A DNA stretch of 64,000 nt from Chryseobacterium indoltheticum (lineage in GTDB: Bacteria > Bacteroidota > Bacteroidia > Flavobacteriales > Weeksellaceae). A program made the position numbers and the translations under genes. Below are positions 43,973 to 52,358 of the stretch, piece by piece; the first letter of the stretch is position 1; every line of letters starts with the position of its first letter. The notes below the pieces were generated by a model. That model was not told the DNA's origin and made no database searches. It saw only the letters and a list, made by a program, of their open reading frames with translations. Location: contig NZ_CP033929.1 of assembly GCF_003815915.1 (NCBI RefSeq), positions 3,348,001 through 3,412,000 of the forward strand, in the 5' to 3' direction.

Positions 43973-44431
43973 ATGTTAAAAAAATGGTTGAAATTCTTTA
44001 AACAAAATAATATCAAGATTAAACTTGATGTCATTAAAGAAGCCATAATTGATTATCGAAGTGACGGAAAAGAATTGATGCGAAAACTTGCAGAAAAATA
44101 CGGACTTGATATTGAAAATGAAAAAGATTACGAAAAGTTAATCACAAAAAATAACGAAGAAATACCCAGAAATGGAGAACTTTCGAAACGCTGGAATTAC
44201 GCTTTTCACGGTTGTGAATGTGGGTTTTACAATAAAAAGAATAAACAACAAGTAGAAGTTGTATTAAGCAATCAACCTGAATTTGGACACATTGATTCTT
44301 GGTTTCTTTTATCTTATATGGAAACAACTGAGAAATACAAAAAAGAAATAGAAGGGATTAATTGGCAACAACTTGAACCTTTAATTGAAAAATTATATAA
44401 AACTGGTGAAATTGAATCTATAGATGAATAA
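43973..44431 (+). CDS. Small protein of unknown function, possibly DUF6896-like
   Basis: A 152-residue cytoplasmic protein; the ATG at 43973 is chosen over an in-frame GTG at 43928. The C-terminal half (RWNYAFHGCECGFYNKKNKQ, then PEFGHIDSWFLLSYMETT) resembles DUF6896-type proteins that occur in toxin-immunity neighbourhoods, but this is from memory. It is the only intact gene between two dead serine recombinases, and is followed by a large imperfect palindromic repeat ending in AACGTT. It may be an orphan immunity gene. Confidence 0.6.
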   Translation: MLKKWLKFFKQNNIKIKLDVIKEAIIDYRSDGKELMRKLAEKYGLDIENEKDYEKLITKNNEEIPRNGELSKRWNYAFHGCECGFYNKKNKQQVEVVLSNQPEFGHIDSWFLLSYMETTEKYKKEIEGINWQQLEPLIEKLYKTGEIESIDE

Positions 44432-44454
44432 AAAAACGAACGCACAACAGGCGT

Positions 44455-44569
44455 TTGGCAAGATTGCGGATTTTGTAGTAAATTCACGTTTACATTTCGC
44501 AAGAAATTTTGTCTTTAACAGAAAATAATCGGTTCCGAAGTTCGCAACCTCGCCAAGCACCGGAACGTT
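44455..44569 (+). repeat. Cassette-boundary repeat, copy A
   Basis: A 115-base element starting 23 bases after a stop codon. Its ends are imperfect inverted repeats: TTGGCAAGATTGCGG (44455-44469) against CGCAACCTCGCCAAG (44543-44557). The 3' end is CGCCAAGCACCGGAACGTT (44551-44569). The end is shared with copies B and C, and GCGGATTTTG near the start recurs in copy C. Confidence 0.6.
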
Positions 44570-44581
44570 CTAGATAAAATT

Positions 44582-44973
44582 AAATCTCAAAAAACGATCA
44601 ACTAAGTATGAACAATTATAATGGTCAATTTGAACACAATTTTTTTGTTGTAATTGAAGCAGATAATCATGATACCTGTCTAAAATTTGCATCATATATT
44701 AAAAAGCAATAGAACCTTGGTTTTTACAAACGGAGAATATCACGGAGCATAAATCAGCTCGAAAAGGAGATGTATTGAGACGAGATATATCAGTGAAGCA
44801 TACTGCATTTGCTAATGATATTATTATCTTCAATGAAATGCTCCGTACACTAATATGGAATTATAATTTATATTTTAATGTAAAAATAAATATTGATGAC
44901 AGGGGTACGTTACCCAAGGATAGTAGAAAAGCAATCAAAAAAATTAATTGATATTAAAATCTCAAAAAACGAT
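44582..44973 (+). repeat. 17-base direct repeats flanking a decayed ORF
   Basis: AAATCTCAAAAAACGAT occurs at 44582-44598 and again at 44957-44973. The first copy precedes the decayed ORF at 44608; the second fuses directly to the recombinase fragment at the codon for MASLAEYE. The arrangement suggests duplication or insertion through these repeats. Confidence 0.6.
44608..44951 (+). pseudogene. Frameshifted small gene of unknown function
   Basis: The frame starting at 44608 (MNNYNGQFEHNFFVVIEADN...) stops after IKKQ; a later piece reads TNGEYHGA in one frame and continues KSARKGDVLRRDISVKHTAF in the next, ending in KAIKKIN and a stop at 44951. The pieces look like one original protein of about 110 residues with at least two lesions. 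I do not recognise it. It begins 39 bases after the end of repeat copy A. Confidence 0.5.
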
Positions 44974-45298
44974 GGCTTCCTTGGCAGAGTATGAGAGGGA
45001 GCTAATAAGAGAAAAAACTAATGCAGGCTTGCAGTGTGCGAGAGCGAGAGGAAGAACAGGAAGAAGACCAAAGGGTTATACTGCGGAGACAATATCCAAA
45101 CTATTAATTTTGCGCTCCATTTACAAATATCCCCCAAAACGTCTGGAAGATATTTATAAGCCATTCGGACTCACCAGAGCAACATTTTATCGGTATGCCA
45201 AAATACTGGATCATTATACAGATCAAGAAATAAAAAATATGGGAATTAAAATTATTACTTTTAAAATATTTAATTTAAGAAATGTTTACTATTTGTAA
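44972..45298 (+). pseudogene. C-terminal half of a serine recombinase
   Basis: Open frame with MASLAEYERELIREKTNAGL, a GRTGRRPKGYTAET linker and the helix-turn-helix GLTRATFYRYAKIL. This equals the last 100 or so residues of a Pin/Hin-type recombinase. The whole catalytic domain is missing: homology to the copy at 43103 begins exactly at the ATG after the second 17-base direct repeat. The C-terminus runs on into unrelated sequence (IITFKIFNLRNVYYL), so the original stop is also lost. Confidence 0.8.
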
Positions 45299-45376
45299 CA
45301 TTTTTCGCATTCAGATTTTATTTATTTGTTATTTTTACAGTCAATATAAATAAAAAAGCCTGAAACAGTAAATGAT

Positions 45377-45952
45377 ATGAGTGACTTTCTAATAGGTATT
45401 GGAAAAAGACTAAAAGATATTCGAAAGAAAAACAATCTTACTATCAACGATCTTGCTACTAGAGCAAGTGTCAGCAATGGTTTGGTTTCCAGAATTGAGA
45501 ATGGCAGAACAATTCCCTCATTGCCGGTTTTGCTTGAATTAATCCAGTCTCTTGACATTGATGCCAGTTATTTTTTTGAAGGTGTTGAAAAAAAATCCAA
45601 TGCAAAATTTATTTTTGTACCTAAAGAAAATCAGCAGGTTATAGAAAAAGAAGTGGAAGCTGAAGGTTTTAAATATATGCATATTTTTAGTAAAAGCCTT
45701 CATTCATTAGGGTTTGAAGCAGTATTACTCACCTTGCAACCCAACTCCAAAAGAGATAAAGTAATTACGGATGCCTGGGAATTTAAGTACATTCTTAAAG
45801 GTAAAGTGAAATATATTATTGACAATGAGGAAATTGAACTGCAAGAAGGTGATTCACTTTATTTCAATGGAAAATTGCCACACGTTCCGGTCAGCATTTC
45901 CAATGAAGATTGTATGATGCTTGTGCTCTATTTTTACTCAGATAAAAGCTAA
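45377..45952 (+). CDS. XRE-cupin transcriptional regulator
   Basis: A 191-residue regulator with an N-terminal XRE helix-turn-helix (GKRLKDIRKKNNLTINDLAT, VSNGLVSRIENGRTIPSL) and a C-terminal cupin barrel (EFKYILKGKVKYIIDNEEIE, LQEGDSLYFNGKLPHVPVS). Members bind small metabolites in the cupin and usually control a neighbouring catabolic or transport operon. The next genes on the same strand are a TonB receptor and the putative phosphonate genes, which start 338 bases downstream after a terminator, so it is the likely local regulator. That link is inference. Confidence 0.9.
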   Translation: MSDFLIGIGKRLKDIRKKNNLTINDLATRASVSNGLVSRIENGRTIPSLPVLLELIQSLDIDASYFFEGVEKKSNAKFIFVPKENQQVIEKEVEAEGFKYMHIFSKSLHSLGFEAVLLTLQPNSKRDKVITDAWEFKYILKGKVKYIIDNEEIELQEGDSLYFNGKLPHVPVSISNEDCMMLVLYFYSDKS

Positions 45953-46062
45953 AAAAATCATATAGTTTTCTATTATTTTAAGAAAAAAGTTTACAAATAG
46001 TAAAATTCAGCCTTTCATATATTTAAGACTGTTCACATAAATTCCATATCCAAAGATCAAAC

Positions 46063-46094
46063 AAAATGAACTGCTTACAGGCAGTTCATTTTTT
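46063..46094 (+). terminator. Terminator after the XRE-cupin gene
   Basis: Twelve-base stem AAAATGAACTGC/GCAGTTCATTTT (46063-46074, 46081-46092) with a six-base loop and T tail. It separates the regulator from the TonB receptor operon, which begins at 46291. Confidence 0.85.
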
Positions 46095-46290
46095 ATCTAT
46101 TCAAATAACTCCCTAATTTACAGTATTCTAAACCGTTTAAGCATTGGAATTTCAATATAATCAAAATCATAATTTCGTAAGATTGAGTTAACAATCATTC
46201 ATTATTTATTAAATATAAATTAATATCTAAAATTTACATATATTAAAATTATTGAGTTGTTTTGCAATAGAAATTTAATATATGTAAACA

Positions 46291-49116
46291 ATGGGAGCAA
46301 TTATAAAAAAATCTTTATTTCCTCTTTTTGCCTGCTGTACGATATTCGTATCGGCACAAAAACAAATCGTCACGGGAACAGTTTCAGATAATAACCAGCC
46401 ACTTCCCGGTGCGACCGTTAAGATCAATGGCAGTTCAAAAATTGTCATTACGGATGTAGACGGAAAATTCTCTGTCAGTGATCTTAAACCTGGCCATTAC
46501 GATCTGCAATTTACATACATTGGCTATGAAGCTCAAAATATAACGGTTGATCTGATCTCAGATCAGTCACTGGATTTGGGAATTATTTCGATGTTTCAGA
46601 AACAGAAAAATATTGATGAAGTTGTAGTAATTGGTTCTTTGAAAAACAGTGAAGCCCGTGCACTGAATATGCAGAAAAATGCCATCAATATTTCAAATGT
46701 CATTGCTTCAGATGGTATAGGAAAGCTACCGGACAGAAATGCAGCAGAAACTGTACAGAGAGTTCAGGGTGTTTCCATCGAGCGTGATCAGGGAGAGGGA
46801 AGATTTGTTTCTCTAAGAGGACTTCCGCCATTTTGGGCTTCCACAACCATTAATGGAAACAGACTTCCGACCGCAGAAGAAGAAACCACTTCAAGAGCTA
46901 CCGCATTCGATTTTTTCCCTACTGAATTGATTTCTTATGTACACGTGAATAAATCGTTCACTCCTGATATGGAAGCAGACGGAATTGGCGGCGGTGTTAA
47001 TTTTATCACCAAAACTCCTCCGATGAAAACCGAGTTCAGAGGAACTCTAGGAACAGGTTACAATGCAAAATCTGATAAAGGAGTTTATAATCTTGGATTG
47101 CTTTACGGAGGAAGAACAAAAGATAAAAAATTCGGATATCTTGTAAATTTTTCGCACTTCATTAGAAACTGGTCAACAGATAATTTTGAAGCAAGAAGAA
47201 GTGGTGACGAAGGAGTCTTCAGAATGGAACTTCGTGATTACAATGGGGTAAGAAAAACTACCGGAGCCAATGCTGCTTTAGAATATGTATTATCTCCGAA
47301 AAGCACATTATACCTGAAAGGAATGTACGGAACTCTTTCTGATGACGAAACTCATTATAAACATAGAGTAAGGTTTGATAAATTCAGTGCTGCCAACAAT
47401 ACGGCAAGAGTTGAACTTCAGAATATTCATAATTTGCTGATCACTGAACTGACATCGGTTTCCTTGGGTGGAGTCCATCAGCTTAATAAAAGCAAAATCG
47501 ACTGGGATATTTCCCACTATAACAACCTTTTCAAATATGGAAATATTCCGGATAAGCAGAATAATTCTTATTATGTGATCAAATACACTCAAAGCGGTGT
47601 AGGTATCAATCCGGATTATATTTCAGATAAAGGAAATGGCCCAAGAGCTTATTGGAAGGCAGATGGCGGAAAACTAGATTTAAAAGATCCAGATGCCTTA
47701 TTTGGTTTTTACAGCAACCCTAATTTTAAGATGGATGCTTCTCAGATGAGGTTTACAGATTTGGAGTTTTATAAAGTGTACGTTCAGGAAAAAGATAAAA
47801 TCGTAGCTGGTTTCAACCACGAAATAAATGTCTCAGATCAACTAACGTTAAAATACGGATTAAAATACCGTGATAAGGAACGTAACGCCCGCTTCTCTGA
47901 TATTTTTTATAACTGGTCAAACGGAACCGCACCATTATTATCAGATTTCGGTCAGCATATCACAACTCAACCCGGTGCCACGAAGTATTTGAGCGAAATG
48001 AATGCAAATATCGGAAACACTTTTGGCTCGGTACTTTCAACAGGCGGGATGGATCAGTTCTGGTTTCAGAATCAGGGAAATTTAGCCATCAACAAAACAG
48101 ATTCTGAAGCGCTTGAATATAATAAGGCATTAGGAAGAAATTTTGATGTTTTTGAAAAACATGCCGATGCGTATGGCATGGTAACGTATAAAATTAATGA
48201 CAAAATAACGATTTTAGGAGGATTGAGATTATCGAATACCCATACCAAAGTAAAAGGTTACAATGTTGTTGACGATGTATTGACACCTGTAGAAAATGTC
48301 AAAAACTATCTTGCGGTTTTGCCAATGTTGCATTTAAAATACATGATCAACGACAAGACCAATCTACGATTTGCAGCGACACGTACTTTTTCAAGACCCA
48401 ATTTCGGGGATCTTACTCCGGGTGGAACATACATTGAAGCAGATAATGAGTTTAAAGGCGGAAATCCAAACCTGAACCCCACCTACTCTATCAATCTGGA
48501 TTTAATGGGAGAATATTATTTCTCTAATGTCGGGATTTTAAGCGGTGGCGTTTTCTATAAATCAATTACAGACCCAATTTTCCAGGATTCTTTCATTGGA
48601 AATTATAATGGAATTAATGGTGTACAGTTCAGTGCTCCCAACAACGGAAAAGCGGCGTGGCTAGGCGGAATCGAACTGGGAATAAACAGAAGATTTGACT
48701 TTTTGCCGGGATTTCTTCAATATTTCGGAACACAGCTGAATGCAACTTTCATGACTTCTGAAATGGAAAAACCCAGCGGAAGAATGGTGAAACTCCCCTA
48801 CCAGGCGAAAGAACTGTATAATATCCAGTTGTTCTTCGAGAAAAAAGGATTTAATGCTAGATTGGCTTACAATCACAAAGGAAAATTTGCAGTAGAATAC
48901 GCCGAAGAAGATCTTTACGATTCTTATTATGGGAAATACAGTAATCTTGACTTCGGAACTTCTTACCAAATCAATAAAAACATCACCGTTTTTGCAGATG
49001 TAAACAACATTCTGAACAAACCTTTGATTTATCATTTTGGAAAAGATGAGCAAAGACCTGAACAGGTGGAATATTACGGTGTAAGAGGAAACATTGGGTT
49101 AAAGCTTAATTTCTAA
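46291..49116 (+). CDS. TonB-dependent outer-membrane receptor
   Basis: A 941-residue receptor. After a signal peptide (cleavage after VSAQ), residues 25-110 are a carboxypeptidase-regulatory-like domain (VTGTVSDNNQPLPGATVKIN, VDGKFSVSDLKPGHYDL). The plug follows with NIDEVVVIGS as TonB box, GKLPDRNAAETVQRVQGVSI and DGIGGGVNFITKTPP. A 22-strand-type barrel ends VRGNIGLKLNF. It is a CirA/TIGR01782-like receptor, not SusC, and no SusD follows. It is separated by only 4 bases from the MFS gene, making it the first gene of an operon with phosphonate-type enzymes; its ligand may be a phosphonate-containing compound. Confidence 0.93.
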   Translation: MGAIIKKSLFPLFACCTIFVSAQKQIVTGTVSDNNQPLPGATVKINGSSKIVITDVDGKFSVSDLKPGHYDLQFTYIGYEAQNITVDLISDQSLDLGIISMFQKQKNIDEVVVIGSLKNSEARALNMQKNAINISNVIASDGIGKLPDRNAAETVQRVQGVSIERDQGEGRFVSLRGLPPFWASTTINGNRLPTAEEETTSRATAFDFFPTELISYVHVNKSFTPDMEADGIGGGVNFITKTPPMKTEFRGTLGTGYNAKSDKGVYNLGLLYGGRTKDKKFGYLVNFSHFIRNWSTDNFEARRSGDEGVFRMELRDYNGVRKTTGANAALEYVLSPKSTLYLKGMYGTLSDDETHYKHRVRFDKFSAANNTARVELQNIHNLLITELTSVSLGGVHQLNKSKIDWDISHYNNLFKYGNIPDKQNNSYYVIKYTQSGVGINPDYISDKGNGPRAYWKADGGKLDLKDPDALFGFYSNPNFKMDASQMRFTDLEFYKVYVQEKDKIVAGFNHEINVSDQLTLKYGLKYRDKERNARFSDIFYNWSNGTAPLLSDFGQHITTQPGATKYLSEMNANIGNTFGSVLSTGGMDQFWFQNQGNLAINKTDSEALEYNKALGRNFDVFEKHADAYGMVTYKINDKITILGGLRLSNTHTKVKGYNVVDDVLTPVENVKNYLAVLPMLHLKYMINDKTNLRFAATRTFSRPNFGDLTPGGTYIEADNEFKGGNPNLNPTYSINLDLMGEYYFSNVGILSGGVFYKSITDPIFQDSFIGNYNGINGVQFSAPNNGKAAWLGGIELGINRRFDFLPGFLQYFGTQLNATFMTSEMEKPSGRMVKLPYQAKELYNIQLFFEKKGFNARLAYNHKGKFAVEYAEEDLYDSYYGKYSNLDFGTSYQINKNITVFADVNNILNKPLIYHFGKDEQRPEQVEYYGVRGNIGLKLNF

Positions 49117-49120
49117 AACT

Positions 49121-50437
49121 ATGATGACTTCTCCATCAAAAAACAATACACTGAGTGTAACTCTGAAAGCGGCCATCGCTGCTTTCGGAGTCTACTTCTG
49201 CATGTATGCGTTCAGAAAACCTTTTGCAGTGGCTTCATTCAGTAATTTGGAATTTTTTGGTTTTGATTATAAAATTCTGATCATCATCGCACAGGCAATT
49301 GGTTATTTTATCTCAAAATTTATCGGAATTAAATTTATTTCAGAACTGAAACCTCAGAAAAGAATTCTTTTTCTTTTAATTTTTATCGGAGTTGCCGAGC
49401 TTGCTTTGTTGGGCTTTGCAGTCGTTCCTGCTCCTTACAATATTTTGTTCATGTTTATCAACGGAATACCTTTGGGAATGATATGGGGAATAGTTTTCTC
49501 CTATATTGAAGGAAGAAAAACTACAGAAATTATCGGGTTATTTCTTTGTTCAAGTTTTGTTGTTTCTTCAGGAGTAGTAAAATCTGCCGGAAAATTTTTG
49601 ATGGACCGTTTCGGAATTTCGGAATTCTGGATGCCGTTTGCGACAGGTTTAGTTTTTATAATTCCACTGATTATTTTTGCCGTTTTATTGAATAAAATTC
49701 CAGCTCCGAATGAAGAAGATATCACTCTGAAAAAAGAAAGAAAAGCTTTGAGTGAGGAAGAAAGAATGTCTTTGGTGAAAAAGTTTTTCCTTCCTTTGAT
49801 CAGCATCACGATACTTTATATTTGCCTGACTGTTTTAAGGGATTTTCGGGATAATTTCAGCCGTGAAATCTGGGATGAGATGAGCAGTTCTGCAGACAGT
49901 TCAGTTTTCACTTTGACCGAAGTTCCGATTTCGATTATGGTTTTACTGATTCTCAGTTTTATGGTTAAAGTCAAAAACAACAGAAAAGCCTTTGCATATT
50001 ATCACTACATTCTTTTTGGTGGGATTATTTTGGTGGCGCTTTCCACCATTTTATTTCAAAGCAATATTATTTCTACTTTTTTATGGATGACGATTTCAGG
50101 TTTTGGAATGTACCTCTGTTATATTCCATTTAACGGAATTTATTTTGACCGAATGATTGCTGCTTTTAAGATTAAAGGAAATGTTGGGTTTTTCATCTAT
50201 TTCGTAGACGCGTTTGGATATTTGGGAAGCGTTTCGGTACTGTTCCTGAAAAACTTAGGTTCTCAAGACCGATCATGGCTTCACTTTTATATCAATCTCA
50301 ATTATATCATTGCAGCTACAGTTTTAATTTTTTCAGTTATTGCTTTTTTAGCATTTCAAAAAAAGTCAAGGTCAAAATCAATTACAAAGGATGAAGAAAA
50401 ATCACAGGCAATCCGTTTTGATGCTTTTAAAATTTAA
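49121..50437 (+). CDS. MFS-type transporter, DUF5690 family
   Basis: A 438-residue inner-membrane protein with about 12 hydrophobic segments. The N-terminal AAFGVYFCMYAFRKPFAVASF resembles the start of organophosphate/glycerol-phosphate (GlpT/UhpC-like) carriers and the Bacteroidota DUF5690 family. It follows the TonB receptor by 4 bases and precedes the FAD oxidoreductase by 11. The simplest reading is that it moves the periplasmic product of the receptor system into the cytoplasm. Its substrate is inferred from context only. Confidence 0.82.
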   Translation: MMTSPSKNNTLSVTLKAAIAAFGVYFCMYAFRKPFAVASFSNLEFFGFDYKILIIIAQAIGYFISKFIGIKFISELKPQKRILFLLIFIGVAELALLGFAVVPAPYNILFMFINGIPLGMIWGIVFSYIEGRKTTEIIGLFLCSSFVVSSGVVKSAGKFLMDRFGISEFWMPFATGLVFIIPLIIFAVLLNKIPAPNEEDITLKKERKALSEEERMSLVKKFFLPLISITILYICLTVLRDFRDNFSREIWDEMSSSADSSVFTLTEVPISIMVLLILSFMVKVKNNRKAFAYYHYILFGGIILVALSTILFQSNIISTFLWMTISGFGMYLCYIPFNGIYFDRMIAAFKIKGNVGFFIYFVDAFGYLGSVSVLFLKNLGSQDRSWLHFYINLNYIIAATVLIFSVIAFLAFQKKSRSKSITKDEEKSQAIRFDAFKI

Positions 50438-50448
50438 AAATAATACAT

Positions 50449-51603
50449 ATGAATACTCAATATGACTTAATCGTTGTAGGTGGTGGGATCTTAGGAACAT
50501 TCCACGCTTACCACGCATTACAGAAAAACCTGAAGGTGGCAATTCTGGAAAGGAATTCAGTTCCACAAGGTGCTACCGTAAGAAATTTCGGACAAGTCGT
50601 GCCATCCGGAATGGATATTAAATGGCAGAATTTCGGAAAGGAAAGTTTAATCATTTATAAACATTTACAGTCTAAAGCCGATCTTACTGTAAGACAGAAC
50701 GGTTCGGTGTATATCGCTTCTAATGAAGAAGAATTGCAACTGATTGAAGAACTGGCTCAAATCAACAAAAAAAATGATTACGAATCGGTAATTCTTTCAA
50801 AAAGCGAATGTATTCAAAAGTTCGACGGACTCAGATCTGATTACTGCAAAGGCGGATTGTTCTTTCCGCAGGAGATTTCAGTCGATTCCAGTGAGATGAT
50901 TATAAAGCTTCATCAATATCTGAAAAGTCAGGAAGGTCTTGATATTTTCTACAATGCAACAGTTGTAGAAACAGCCGAAAACAATTCCCATTGTACCGTT
51001 GTAACCGCAGAAGGAAAGAAATTGAATACCTCAAAGATCATTATCTGTGGAGGACACGAGTTTAAAACTTTGTATCCCGAAGTTTTTAATGAAAGTGATC
51101 TCGAAGTCAGCAAACTGCAGATGCTTCAGACCAAACCACAGGGAATTTATTCGCTGCCGGGAAATATTCTTACCGGACTTTCCATCAGAAGATATGAATC
51201 ATTTAATGAATGTGAATCTTTTGCTAAAATAAAAAGTAGGGAAGATAAAAATTCATTCGAAAAGAAATTCGGAATTCATATTTTATTCAAACAGGCTTTG
51301 GATGGTTCAGTTATCATTGGCGATTCACACGAGTATGCCGATGCAAAAAATGCTGATGATCTTGGTTATGATTTAAATATGGAGATCGACGAATTTATGA
51401 TTAATGAAGCTAAAAAAATAATCGATTTGCCGACCTACGAAATAAAAAGAAGATGGTTCGGAGTTTATTCTCAGTGCAAAACAAAAGATATTTTCGAGCA
51501 CAATGTTTCGCCCAACATTCATATTGTGACGGGAATCGGTGGAAAAGGAATGACCGGAAGCGGCGGTTATTCAAAATTTAATATCAATACAATTTTTTCT
51601 TAA
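50449..51603 (+). CDS. FAD-dependent oxidoreductase, TIGR03364 type
   Basis: A 384-residue DAO-fold flavoenzyme: N-terminal LIVVGGGILGTFHAYHAL FAD motif, VRNFGQVVPSGMD, RRWFGVYSQC and the C-terminal GIGGKGMTGSGGYSKFN. This pattern is that of TIGR03364, a group associated with phosphonate genes; related enzymes have been reported to oxidise aminoethylphosphonate-like amines to phosphonoacetaldehyde (from memory). The next gene, 3 bases away, encodes a phosphonatase-like hydrolase that could use that product. Confidence 0.85.
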   Translation: MNTQYDLIVVGGGILGTFHAYHALQKNLKVAILERNSVPQGATVRNFGQVVPSGMDIKWQNFGKESLIIYKHLQSKADLTVRQNGSVYIASNEEELQLIEELAQINKKNDYESVILSKSECIQKFDGLRSDYCKGGLFFPQEISVDSSEMIIKLHQYLKSQEGLDIFYNATVVETAENNSHCTVVTAEGKKLNTSKIIICGGHEFKTLYPEVFNESDLEVSKLQMLQTKPQGIYSLPGNILTGLSIRRYESFNECESFAKIKSREDKNSFEKKFGIHILFKQALDGSVIIGDSHEYADAKNADDLGYDLNMEIDEFMINEAKKIIDLPTYEIKRRWFGVYSQCKTKDIFEHNVSPNIHIVTGIGGKGMTGSGGYSKFNINTIFS

Positions 51604-51606
51604 AAA

Positions 51607-52275
51607 ATGAACATACAATTATTAGTTCTGGATATGGCCGGAACAACGATCGATGAAGATAATGTGGTGTATAAAACGCTTACAAAAGCAGTTAATGACT
51701 ATGGCTACGATGTTACTTTAAACAAAGTTTTGGAAATATGTGCCGGAATGGAAAAAGCAGAAGCGATTAAAAACTTACTTGAAAATATCGGTGGAAATAC
51801 GGATGATACTGAGGCCATATTCGAAAACTTTTCAGATGAATTGGCTGTTGCTTATAATGATCTCAACGTAAAACCTATCGATGGGGTTGAAGAATTTTTG
51901 CTGAAAGTAAAATCTAAAGGGAAAAAAGTGGTTTTAAACACAGGATATACTCAGAAAATTGCACAACAATTACTTTCAAAACTCAACTGGAAGATTGATG
52001 TGCACTACGATGCCTTAATAACTGCAGATGACGTTTCTGAAAGCAGGCCAAATCCTGAAATGATTATTCTTGCAATGAAAAAATTCGGAATTACGGATCC
52101 GAAAGATGTCCTGAAAGCAGGAGATTCTACTATTGATATTCAGGAAGGAAAAAATGCGGGCTGCGGAATGACTATTGCAGTCCTGAGCGGTGCACAATCC
52201 AGAGAACAACTTAAAAAAGCATTGCCCGATCATATTTTAAATAACCTTTCGGAGGCTGAACATATTCTTTTTTAA
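51607..52275 (+). CDS. Phosphonatase-like HAD hydrolase, TIGR03351 type
   Basis: A 222-residue HAD-superfamily enzyme. The nucleophile Asp9 lies in LVLDMAGTTID, the closest match to PhnX (DxAGTxxD). Lys50 in AGMEKAEAIK aligns with the Schiff-base Lys of phosphonoacetaldehyde hydrolase (G-x2-K spacing kept). Motif II is VLNTGYT and motif IV is KAGDSTIDIQEGKNAG. Expected reaction: cleavage of the C-P bond of phosphonoacetaldehyde or a close relative to give an aldehyde and phosphate. No PhnW transaminase is nearby; the upstream FAD enzyme could replace it. Confidence 0.88.
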   Translation: MNIQLLVLDMAGTTIDEDNVVYKTLTKAVNDYGYDVTLNKVLEICAGMEKAEAIKNLLENIGGNTDDTEAIFENFSDELAVAYNDLNVKPIDGVEEFLLKVKSKGKKVVLNTGYTQKIAQQLLSKLNWKIDVHYDALITADDVSESRPNPEMIILAMKKFGITDPKDVLKAGDSTIDIQEGKNAGCGMTIAVLSGAQSREQLKKALPDHILNNLSEAEHILF

Positions 52276-52285
52276 TTACTTCAAA

Positions 52286-52322
52286 AAAACTGATTACAGA
52301 AGGAATTCTGTAGTCAGTTTTA
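52286..52322 (+). terminator. Internal hairpin between hydrolase and phosphodiesterase genes
   Basis: AAAACTGATTACAGAA (52286-52301) pairs with TTCTGTAGTCAGTTTT (52306-52321), 16 base pairs with one mismatch and a 4-base loop, followed by a weak T/A tail. It would terminate or attenuate transcription before the last gene, 37 bases downstream. Confidence 0.7.
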
Positions 52323-52358
52323 ACTCAATTTCAAAATTAAATCTTTAAAATAGTTATT

